5,348 nucleotides of DNA from Candidatus Poseidoniales archaeon (GTDB taxonomy: Archaea; Thermoplasmatota; Poseidoniia; Poseidoniales; Thalassarchaeaceae), in assembly GCA_022447885.1 (NCBI GenBank), contig JAKUTA010000097.1, positions 1-5,348 of the forward strand, written 5' to 3'. Under the pieces are notes generated by a model. It was given only the letters and a program-made list of their open reading frames with translations. It was not told the DNA's origin and ran no database searches. Position 1 is the stretch's first letter. Each line of letters begins with the position of its first letter. A program made the translations under genes and the position numbers. Positions 1 to 5,348 of the stretch are shown piece by piece.

Positions 1-244
1 AGACCATGCCCACGTCGCGTGCGCCGGGGGGCAGGTCGTTCACCACGTTGCCATCGATGAGGATCTTCCCTTCGGTAACATCCTCGAGGCCTGCCAACCT
101 GCGCAGGCTGGTCGACTTGCCACACCCGCTGGGCCCCACGAGCACCAGGAATTCGCCATCGTTCACGGTCAGATCCAGGTCGATGACCGCCTCCGATCCG
201 TCCTCGTAGCGTTTCGTCACCCCTTCGAACCTCACTTCCACCAT
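1..244 (-). CDS. malK: MalK-type sugar ABC transporter ATPase, N-terminal part (cut by window edge)
   Basis: ATP-binding subunit that would power the permease pair encoded just upstream, acting on the cytoplasmic face of the membrane. Only the first 81 codons are visible, starting MVEVRFEGVTKRYEDG. The Walker A motif GPSGCGKST is at residues 37-45, followed by LRRLAGLEDVTEGKILIDG and then LPPGARDVGMV. This is the usual CUT1 (MalK/UgpC/MsmX) order up to just before the Q-loop; Walker B, the signature motif and any regulatory TOBE domain lie outside the window. The ATG at 244 is 4 nt after the MalG stop and has a GGTGA motif 4 nt upstream. It is the last visible gene of the operon. That it is an ABC ATPase is certain; the MalK assignment rests on early sequence and on its partners, and substrate cannot be read from it. 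Confidence 0.95.
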   Translation of the reverse strand, partial: MVEVRFEGVTKRYEDGSEAVIDLDLTVNDGEFLVLVGPSGCGKSTSLRRLAGLEDVTEGKILIDGNVVNDLPPGARDVGMV

Positions 245-248
245 TCGC

Positions 249-255
249 TCACCCC
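249..255 (-). promoter_or_regulatory. Ribosome binding site of the MalK-type gene
   Basis: GGGGTGA on the coding strand ends 4 nt before the ATG at 244. It includes the MalG stop codon TGA, so termination of MalG places a ribosome at the next start. GGTGA pairs with the usual 16S rRNA 3' end in archaea and bacteria. Confidence 0.6.
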
Positions 256-1490
256 TTGACGCCTCCTGCTGAGAGTCCTTCGACAAGGAACCTCTGGAAC
301 AGTATGAACAGAATCACCACTGGAATGCTCACGAGCAAGGAGGCAGCGGCGAAGTCACCCCAGGACTGGCTGGTGGCGGAGATCATCGAAGATAGACCGA
401 CCGGAAGGGTGTACATGTCGTTGGAGGTGTTGAAGGTGAGCGCCAGCAGGAACTCGTTCCACGCCGCCAGGAAGGAGAACAGCGCTGTGACCGCCACCGC
501 CGGCAGGGAGAGTGGCAGGACGATCCTGCGGAAGACCTGTGGTTGCGTGCAACCGTCGAGCAGTGCCGCTTCCTCGAGCTCGCGGGGAATCGTGTCGAAG
601 AACCCCTTGAGCATCCACACGCACAGGGGCAGAGCGGTTACGGAGTAGGCGAGGATCAGCCCGAGCGATGAATTGAGCAGACCGAGGGACTTCATCACCA
701 GGAAGTAGGGTACGAGGATGATGATTCCCGGGAACATCTGCACCAGCAGGAAGGAGAACATCGCAGGTTCACGCCCCCTGAACCTGAAGCGGCTGAAGGC
801 GTATCCAGCGGGAACGGCCAACGCCAGCCCGAGCATCGTCGTGCCGATGCTGACCACAAGTGAATTTCGCAGCCAGATCCAGAATGATTCTCCGCCCAGG
901 ACCTTCGAGAAGTGGGCTAAGGTGAAGGCGTCGAACACCTCTCCTCCGAGAGCATTGCCCGGCGAGATGGCTGTGTCGAGGATCCAGATGACCGGAATCA
1001 GCACCACCGCCACTGCGTGCAGCAGGACGATGTGCACACCGGCGGCTGAAAGCCGGGGTCCGAGGGAGCGGTTGCGGGCGAGACCGCGTTCGGCTCCCTC
1101 GACGGTCATGTCACCCCGGACCCAGGCGGATACATGCGGCGCCGAGAGCCACCAGATGGCCGCGGCAGCAGGCAGCATCAGCCACGCCCTCGCCCACACG
1201 TCGAACAGGACGAAGTCGGACATGGCCAATCTCAGCAACCCGGATGCCATGGCGAACCCGGCGACGACGATGGCGAAGTCCCGCCGGGCGCTCGCCCCTT
1301 CAGCGGGCAGCATCATCAGCAGGATGCCGAGGATGCAGACGTCGAGCCAGGAGAGCAGCATTCCGTCACTGCTGCGCAGCCACTCCACCGGGATGATCGC
1401 CAGGTTCACGCAGATGGCGAAGGTGAGCCATACGCGCAGCGTCGAGAGCTCCACCGGGCGGTAATGCCGCTTGGCCAAATCCGAACTCAC
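249..1490 (-). CDS. malG: MalG-type sugar ABC permease with a four-helix N-terminal extension
   Basis: Second membrane subunit of the importer, 413 residues from GTG at 1490. The start was chosen because GTGA overlaps the stop of the upstream gene by 4 nt and GGAGG lies 7 nt upstream; reading further upstream enters the preceding coding sequence. The permease core runs from about residue 147 to the end. It has the EAA coupling loop at about 301-327 (PRELEEAALLDG, then IVLPL), which contacts the ATPase, and ends in SAGGVKG, the typical MalG tail. Family members are usually about 270-300 residues. The extra ~146 residues at the front hold about four hydrophobic segments (roughly 16-36, 43-62, 69-90, 98-117) joined by short polar loops, then a charged linker (about 124-146) before the first core helix. 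The role of the extension is unknown. Core call is firm; the exact start is likely. Confidence 0.93.
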   Translation of the reverse strand: MSSDLAKRHYRPVELSTLRVWLTFAICVNLAIIPVEWLRSSDGMLLSWLDVCILGILLMMLPAEGASARRDFAIVVAGFAMASGLLRLAMSDFVLFDVWARAWLMLPAAAAIWWLSAPHVSAWVRGDMTVEGAERGLARNRSLGPRLSAAGVHIVLLHAVAVVLIPVIWILDTAISPGNALGGEVFDAFTLAHFSKVLGGESFWIWLRNSLVVSIGTTMLGLALAVPAGYAFSRFRFRGREPAMFSFLLVQMFPGIIILVPYFLVMKSLGLLNSSLGLILAYSVTALPLCVWMLKGFFDTIPRELEEAALLDGCTQPQVFRRIVLPLSLPAVAVTALFSFLAAWNEFLLALTFNTSNDMYTLPVGLSSMISATSQSWGDFAAASLLVSIPVVILFILFQRFLVEGLSAGGVKG

Positions 1491-4072
1491 ACGACCGCCT
1501 CCGTTGCATTGGTCCGCTTCAGGTAGACCCAGGAGAATGCGACGAGCATCGCGAAGATGACCACCGACCACGCCGCGGCAACGCCGTAGGCGCCATCGCG
1601 GAATGCCACATCGTAGACGTAGGTGATGAGGATGTCAGTGGAGCCGGGTTCACCGAACCACAGGTCAGGACCGCCGCCGGTCATCAGGTAGATCACGTTG
1701 AACATGTTGAATGTCCAGATGAACCCGAGCAGCGACAGCGGAACCAACGCCGGCTTGAGGTTGGGCAGGGTCAGGTGCCTGAAGCAGTCCCACGCGCTCA
1801 CACCATCCAATTCCGCCGCCTCGTACATGTCACCCGGCAAGGCCTGCAGCGCACCTGAGAGTGACATCATCATGAACGGGATCCCGAGCCAGATGTTGAC
1901 CATGATGACCAGCGCCTTGGCGCCGGTCGGGTCATTGAGCAGGTTCAGGTCGGTCCCGAGCAGGTCGTTCACCAATCCAGCCGGTTCCAGCATCCCCCGC
2001 CAGACGAGCACGGAGATGTAGGATGGAATGGCCCACGGAAGCAGCAGCACCGTTCGGTAGGCGGTACGGCCGCGGATGTGCTTGCTGTTCAGCATGATGG
2101 CGAGCAGCAGCCCGAATCCGATGTGCGCGGCGACGTTGACGACCGTCCATACCAGCGTGAACAGAGTCACCCTGAGGAACCCTGATGCGGTGAACACCTG
2201 CACGAAATTGGACAGACCGACCCACGCCTGCTCACCCAGATGTGTCTGGTCAGCGTCGGTGAACGAGAGCCAGATGCCGTAGAACACGGGATAGAAGGTC
2301 AGGATCGCCAAGGCGAGCAGCGCCGGTGCGACGTAGAGGTGGGCCAGACGAGAGCTGGTCCTGCCGGCGCGTGCGTCCTGCCAGCGCAGGAATGACAGCA
2401 GGGCGACGAGCGAGACGGCGATCGCTCCGATGGCGAACAGGATGGGAGAGGTGTCCGGCGCAGGTGGAAGGACGTCCTCCACCTCTGTGGAGGCCGATAA
2501 CTCGTGCAACAGGGTCCAATCACCCCCCCCTGACGACGCATATACCTCGATCTCGTGCATCTTGCCAGGCACCATCCCGGTGAGGTTGCAGGTCAACGAG
2601 GCGTCGGCGGCCCAGCAATCAGCGCTGTCCGGGTGCAACGAATGGTTCTCACCATCCACGACCAGCAGGTAGGATTCGACCATCGGCTCCGCAGCAACCG
2701 TGATCGTGATGCTGCGGTATCCCGGGACTGGTGGGAAAGGCTCGGCTGTCTCGGTTCCAGCCAGCATCGAGATGAGTTCGGCGTTGGCGGCGGCCAGCGC
2801 ATCTTCGGCGGTGGCGACCCCGATGTAGACCTGGTTGAACGCCGTGCCCATGGGGGAGTAGACGAAGGACATACCCTGGGTCGAAGGTGCTGGGGTGCCC
2901 GCCTGTGCCTGGGCGAGGAATCCCGAGATGACGGGGTCGGTCGTGAGTTCCGCATCATCGTAGAGTACGAGCGCGGTCGGCATCGTGTAGGTGTCGAGCG
3001 CGAAGTCGCGCTGGACTGCAGCGGAAGACAGCCACAGGGCGAGGTCGACCGCCGCGACCTTCTCGCTGCTCTGCTTGGTCACTGACCACCCCTTGAAGGT
3101 GACCAGTGGCGAGGCGCGCATCCCGGTCTCGCTCATCACCGGCAGAAGCGCCTGTCCGACTTCGAGCCTGCTCGCCTCATACATCGCCCAGTTCCACGGA
3201 CCATCGACCACCATCGCCGCCTTCGACGAGATGAACTGCGTCTTCATCGACTCGATCCCTGTCCCGGTGGCCACCACTCCGTGCTCCTTCTCCAGGGCGA
3301 TCATCCAGTCCATCGCTGCTGCTGAACCGTTCGAGTCGAGGGTGGGATTCCCCTGCTCGTCGAACAGATGACCGCCGAACCCCTCTTGGAACGGGAACCA
3401 CCAGTAGGTCTCCTTCACCGGCATGGCGAGCCCTCGGACATCACCGTAGGTCAGGTTCTCCGCCGCGGAGAGGAGGTCGGCGCTGGTCCAGTTCTCATCG
3501 GGGTAGTCGATTCCTCGCGCATCGAACAGCGCCTTGTTGTAGATGAGCGACAGGCAGTCCTGGCTCGCCGGAACCCCCAGCAGGGCATCTCCGTAGTGCA
3601 TCGCTGACAGTGCCCGCGGGTCGAACTGGTCTCGTTCCAGCGGAGTCAGGTGGGGGCGCAGGTCCTCCAGCAACGGATAGCCATCGACGCGCACCTCGCC
3701 GATCTTGCCGAGCTGGTCGTTGGAGAGGCGTACCAGATCCGGTGCTTCACCGCCCTGCGCCGCGGTCATGAACACCCGATCTGCGTTCTCGAACGGCACC
3801 CACGTCGCTTCGACCGTGACCGACGGATTGGCCGCTTCGAAATCAGCGACCGCGGCGAGGAAGGTCACCTCCTCCTTGCTGTCCGCGTTGAACGTGTACC
3901 ACACGACGAGCGTCTTCGGACGCTCATCGTCATCAGCGACAACGAATCCAGGCCCAGAGTCATCTCCACCTATGCAGCCTGCCGACAGCACGGCCAGAAC
4001 CAACAGAACCGTCAGGGGCGCCCTCGACTTCACGAAAAGACGCTGACTTGCGGGGTTATTGGCGTTCCTCAT
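1487..4072 (-). CDS. Fused maltose-binding-like protein and MalF-type permease (MalE-MalF fusion)
   Basis: Binding protein and permease in one 861-residue chain. Residues 16-33 are an export signal ending in the lipobox-like LSAGC (C33), then an acidic linker. About 54-440 is a CUT1 binding domain that follows E. coli MBP closely: LSLIYNK at 174-180, ETYWWFP at 221-227, DGPWNWA at 290-296. By eye D119, D172, E221, Y223 and W293 match MBP sugar contacts D65, E111, E153, Y155 and W230; the W340 position is not Trp. About 452-533 looks like an FN3 beta-sandwich (LTGMVPGKMHEIEVYAS, with C487 and C495 possibly paired). A helix at 542-562 followed by Arg-rich residues returns the chain to the cytoplasm. 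From about 577 comes a complete short MalF-type permease, lacking the large P2 loop of E. coli MalF, with its EAA loop at 751-775 (EAAELDG, then LTLP). The reading frame is intact throughout, so fusion rather than misreading is likely. Start ATG overlaps the upstream stop as ATGA; the GTGA end overlaps malG. Substrate is probably a malto-oligosaccharide or similar glucoside, by inference. Confidence 0.94.
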   Translation of the reverse strand: MRNANNPASQRLFVKSRAPLTVLLVLAVLSAGCIGGDDSGPGFVVADDDERPKTLVVWYTFNADSKEEVTFLAAVADFEAANPSVTVEATWVPFENADRVFMTAAQGGEAPDLVRLSNDQLGKIGEVRVDGYPLLEDLRPHLTPLERDQFDPRALSAMHYGDALLGVPASQDCLSLIYNKALFDARGIDYPDENWTSADLLSAAENLTYGDVRGLAMPVKETYWWFPFQEGFGGHLFDEQGNPTLDSNGSAAAMDWMIALEKEHGVVATGTGIESMKTQFISSKAAMVVDGPWNWAMYEASRLEVGQALLPVMSETGMRASPLVTFKGWSVTKQSSEKVAAVDLALWLSSAAVQRDFALDTYTMPTALVLYDDAELTTDPVISGFLAQAQAGTPAPSTQGMSFVYSPMGTAFNQVYIGVATAEDALAAANAELISMLAGTETAEPFPPVPGYRSITITVAAEPMVESYLLVVDGENHSLHPDSADCWAADASLTCNLTGMVPGKMHEIEVYASSGGGDWTLLHELSASTEVEDVLPPAPDTSPILFAIGAIAVSLVALLSFLRWQDARAGRTSSRLAHLYVAPALLALAILTFYPVFYGIWLSFTDADQTHLGEQAWVGLSNFVQVFTASGFLRVTLFTLVWTVVNVAAHIGFGLLLAIMLNSKHIRGRTAYRTVLLLPWAIPSYISVLVWRGMLEPAGLVNDLLGTDLNLLNDPTGAKALVIMVNIWLGIPFMMMSLSGALQALPGDMYEAAELDGVSAWDCFRHLTLPNLKPALVPLSLLGFIWTFNMFNVIYLMTGGGPDLWFGEPGSTDILITYVYDVAFRDGAYGVAAAWSVVIFAMLVAFSWVYLKRTNATEAVV
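1498..1502 (-). promoter_or_regulatory. Ribosome binding site of the MalG-type gene
   Basis: GGAGG on the coding strand, 7 nt before the GTG at 1490 and inside the last codons of the fusion gene. It decides the start of the MalG-type gene: the open frame continues upstream, but only this GTG has both the motif and the overlapping GTGA junction. Confidence 0.65.
2523..2530 (-). repeat. Run of eight G on the coding strand within the fusion gene
   Basis: Encodes Gly515-Gly517 in a loop of the FN3-like domain, between the binding domain and the permease. The frame is intact through it. Such runs are prone to polymerase slippage and sequencing error, and a length change here would separate the two halves of the protein. 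Confidence 0.85.
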
Positions 4073-4095
4073 TCATCGCCTACGGCGATGAATGA
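4069..4095 (-). promoter_or_regulatory. Perfect 12-bp hairpin over the phosphatase stop and fusion-gene start
   Basis: Arms TCATTCATCGCC (4069-4080) and GGCGATGAATGA (4084-4095) are exact reverse complements around a 3-nt loop. In the mRNA the 3' arm carries the SD-like GGCGA, the last phosphatase codons, the fusion gene's AUG and the overlapping UGA. A folded stem would hide the start site, and a ribosome finishing the phosphatase would melt it, giving translational coupling. The structure is seen in the sequence; the function is inferred. Confidence 0.65.
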
Positions 4096-4755
4096 TTCTC
4101 CGGGAAACAGGTGAGGCCAGATGTCGCGCAGGTCGTCTGAGTCGACAACAGGAACACCCGCGTCAGTGAACGCATCATGAGCATCGGGGCGCCTCGGGTT
4201 GAAACCGATGAACTGGGAGCCGGGGATGTGCATCGAGAGGTCCATGCTGCTGTCGCCGACCGAGATCACTTCGCTCGGTTGCAGTTGTCGTATGCGGACA
4301 AGTTTGTGGATCAACGCTCCCTTGTCGTGCGCGGGGACCGTCACCATTCCCTCATCGAGGAGGTAGCCATCATCGTCGTACTGGAAACCGTTAGCCGCCC
4401 AATCGTCCACTCCGAGCAGCTTCGCGATGGAGCCGATCATCAGGTCGACCCCCGCTGAAACGATCACCGACGCCACATCTCGTTCGCGCAACGCCTCCAC
4501 CACCTGCTGCGCACCGGACATCAGTTTCACGCCTGAGTAGCAGCGGAGCAGCTCATCGCGGTGAATCTGCGGCTGGACCGATTTCCACTGCCTGATATCG
4601 TCGGACATGAACTCGGCGTCGCTGATCTCGCCGGCGATGAAACGGGAGAGCATGTCGGTGTCACCGGTGCCGAAGTGCTCGTGGATGAGCACCCACGAAG
4701 AGATGGTGTCGGCGAGTACGCCATCGCAATCGAAGCAGACCACCTTGAGCGTCAC
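4069..4755 (-). CDS. HAD-superfamily phosphatase, SerB-like
   Basis: Cytosolic phosphatase of 228 residues using an aspartyl-phosphate intermediate. All four HAD motifs are visible: I, CFDCDGVL with nucleophile D9 and acid D11; II, VIVSAG with S100; III, K145 in HDKG; IV, GDSSMD at 167-172. A helical cap lies between motifs I and II, and the spacing resembles archaeal phosphoserine phosphatase. R55 may match the substrate-binding Arg of that enzyme, but the Glu that binds the serine amino group there has no clear counterpart, so phosphoserine is not assured as substrate. GTG at 4755 is chosen because it gives the full first beta strand before motif I, has GGTGG 4 nt upstream, and no in-frame ATG lies between it and the upstream stop. 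Its TGA overlaps the next ATG. It leads the sugar-transport operon, which suggests a sugar phosphate or carbon-metabolism role, unproven. Confidence 0.9.
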   Translation of the reverse strand: MTLKVVCFDCDGVLADTISSWVLIHEHFGTGDTDMLSRFIAGEISDAEFMSDDIRQWKSVQPQIHRDELLRCYSGVKLMSGAQQVVEALRERDVASVIVSAGVDLMIGSIAKLLGVDDWAANGFQYDDDGYLLDEGMVTVPAHDKGALIHKLVRIRQLQPSEVISVGDSSMDLSMHIPGSQFIGFNPRRPDAHDAFTDAGVPVVDSDDLRDIWPHLFPGESFIAVGDE

Positions 4756-4759
4756 TTGA

Positions 4760-4764
4760 CCACC
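4760..4764 (-). promoter_or_regulatory. Likely ribosome binding site of the phosphatase gene
   Basis: GGTGG on the coding strand, 4 nt before the GTG at 4755, the same spacing as the GGTGA before the MalK-type gene. It supports the GTG start and argues against a fully leaderless mRNA for this operon. Confidence 0.45.
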
Positions 4765-4785
4765 GAGGATGCGAGTCTGTTCCCG

Positions 4786-4793
4786 TTCATATC
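4786..4793 (-). promoter_or_regulatory. Weak TATA-like candidate promoter of the transporter operon
   Basis: GATATGAA on the coding strand, centred about 35 nt before the phosphatase GTG, is the most AT-rich patch in the gap. An archaeal TATA box here would put the transcription start only a few nt before the GTG, partly removing the GGTGG motif, so the two calls conflict. No clear BRE or bacterial -35/-10 pair is visible. Confidence 0.18.
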
Positions 4794-4867
4794 CGAATCG
4801 CCCCTACAGGGACGTCAGAGGGTCCACCCCTGCACCTGCTCGAACGCTGGCGCAGGGACAGTGTGTC

Positions 4868-4899
4868 GGACCACCCCGGGGCAACGCCCCGGGGGGTCC
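4868..4899. terminator. Strong GC-rich hairpin, possible terminator
   Basis: GGACC plus CCCCGGGGC pairs with GCCCCGGGG plus GGTCC around an AAC loop, with one unpaired A (4873) in the left arm: 14 base pairs in all. It follows the right-hand gene in its direction of transcription. Neither strand has a T-run after the stem, so it does not fit a classical intrinsic terminator; transcript-end protection or a repeat element are alternatives. Confidence 0.4.
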
Positions 4900-4908
4900 T
4901 GCGCTCCA

Positions 4909-4928
4909 GCCCGCCCCTGAGGGCGGGC
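4909..4928. terminator. Second GC-rich hairpin next to the right-hand gene's stop
   Basis: GCCCGCCC (4909-4916) and GGGCGGGC (4921-4928) form a perfect 8-bp stem with a CTGA loop, starting 23 nt past the stop codon of the right-hand gene. On that gene's strand no T-run follows. With the neighbouring hairpin 9 nt away it forms a tandem pair that probably marks the end of the upstream transcript. Confidence 0.4.
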
Positions 4929-4951
4929 CTTCAATTCAGACCGTAGTCCGT

Positions 4952-5348
4952 TCAGCGGATACTGTTCGGGGTGGCGTCGTACTGCTTCAGCACGTACGCT
5001 GCCCCTCTCGGCACCTTGTACTGGACGTGAATCTCCAGGTTCTGGATCAGTCCATCGTTGTCGTTCATGCGGATGTAGATTCGGTCACCCTCGTTGAACG
5101 TGGTGATGCACGGTCCGGAGGCACAGTCGAGGTCGTCGAAGAAGGTAATCATGGCCGGGCTGTTCGAGGGCACCCGTCCATAGACCATCTCGCTGTCCCC
5201 ACCGGGGTAGGGCGCCATCTGTGTCTGGTAGAACTGCTGACCGGTCGTATTGGTCCACTGCACCGAGACGACGATCGCCTGTGTGGCGAGCGGCGTGGCG
5301 GCATAGGTCGCCTTGATCATCCAGAACCAGTTCGCCTGGTCCGCATCG
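4952..5348 (-). CDS. Unrecognised, probably exported protein, C-terminal part
   Basis: The frame is open to the right edge, so the start is not seen; 131 residues are visible, beginning DADQANWFW and ending DATPNSIR before TGA. The first ATG at 5320 is probably internal. The visible part alternates hydrophobic and polar residues as in a beta-sandwich, is rich in Thr, Asn and Gln, and has a close cysteine pair (CASGPC) that could form a disulfide. It also has an NTT glycosylation sequon and no membrane helix near its C-terminus. These traits suit an extracellular or pilin-like protein, but I do not recognise a family. It is on the operon's strand but separated by 196 nt with two hairpins, so it is probably a separate transcription unit. 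Confidence 0.75.
   Translation of the reverse strand, partial: DADQANWFWMIKATYAATPLATQAIVVSVQWTNTTGQQFYQTQMAPYPGGDSEMVYGRVPSNSPAMITFFDDLDCASGPCITTFNEGDRIYIRMNDNDGLIQNLEIHVQYKVPRGAAYVLKQYDATPNSIR

Noticed and set aside
718..1464. Long plus-strand open frame (248 codons) opposite the MalG-type gene
   Set aside because: It lies entirely antisense to a gene with clear permease motifs; its composition is low-complexity Ser/Arg/Thr/Pro with no recognisable domain.
1491..1571. Upstream GTG at 1571 as start of the MalG-type gene (27 extra residues)
   Set aside because: The added residues overlap the permease end of the fusion gene, and the GTG at 1490 has a GGAGG motif and the GTGA junction.
2555..3085. 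Plus-strand open frame of 176 codons opposite the fusion gene
   Set aside because: Arg/Gly-rich shadow of the GC-rich minus-strand gene; no start-site signal or family resemblance.
1487..4072. Sequencing error joining separate binding-protein and permease genes
   Set aside because: The linker reads as an ordered FN3-like domain plus a membrane helix with correct topology, all in one frame, so a true fusion fits better. The G8 tract leaves slight doubt.
4816..4832. Operator-like palindrome upstream of the phosphatase gene
   Set aside because: Only GGGT/ACCC pairs around a 2-nt centre; the flanking matches are offset, so it is no better than chance.
1..5348. CRISPR arrays, insertion sequences, tRNA or rRNA genes
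   Set aside because: No regularly spaced repeats, transposase motifs, terminal repeats with target duplications, or RNA gene features were seen on either strand.

Overview
The window holds most of one minus-strand operon for a maltose/maltodextrin-type (CUT1) ABC importer, plus the 3' end of an unrelated upstream gene. The organism is probably a mesophilic euryarchaeon; my best guess is the marine Poseidoniia (Marine Group II/III) or another Thermoplasmata-like lineage. The hints are the lipoprotein signal ending in SAGCIGG, GGTGA-type ribosome binding sites only 3-4 nt from the start codons, an FN3-like spacer domain, and the lack of any convincing bacterial -35/-10 promoter. DNA is GC-rich, roughly 60% by eye. 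The taxonomic call is inference, and a bacterial origin is not excluded.

Layout, in the direction of transcription (right to left). (1) 5348-4952: C-terminal part of an unrecognised, beta-rich, probably exported protein that runs off the right edge. (2) 4951-4756: intergenic gap with two strong tandem GC-rich hairpins and at most a weak promoter. (3) 4755-4069: HAD phosphatase related to phosphoserine phosphatase (SerB), starting with GTG. (4) 4072-1487: an 861-residue fusion of lipoprotein signal, maltose-binding-like domain, FN3-like spacer, extra membrane helix and complete MalF-type permease. (5) 1490-249: MalG-type permease with an unusual N-terminal extension of about four membrane helices. 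(6) 244-1: start of the MalK-type ATPase, cut by the left edge after Walker A.

The four operon genes are tightly packed (ATGA overlap, GTGA overlap, then a 4-nt gap), so they are very likely co-transcribed and translationally coupled. At the phosphatase/fusion junction a perfect 12-bp inverted repeat with a 3-nt loop contains the stop codon, the next start codon and the SD-like GGCGA. It is a good candidate for a coupling hairpin.

Working model: the exported binding domain captures an oligosaccharide (maltodextrin-like by residue conservation), held at the membrane by a lipid anchor and by its covalent link to the permease. The MalF/MalG pair moves the sugar inward on ATP hydrolysis by MalK. 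The role of the leading phosphatase is unknown. The transporter families themselves are well known; the less ordinary points are the fused architecture, the MalG extension and the junction hairpin.
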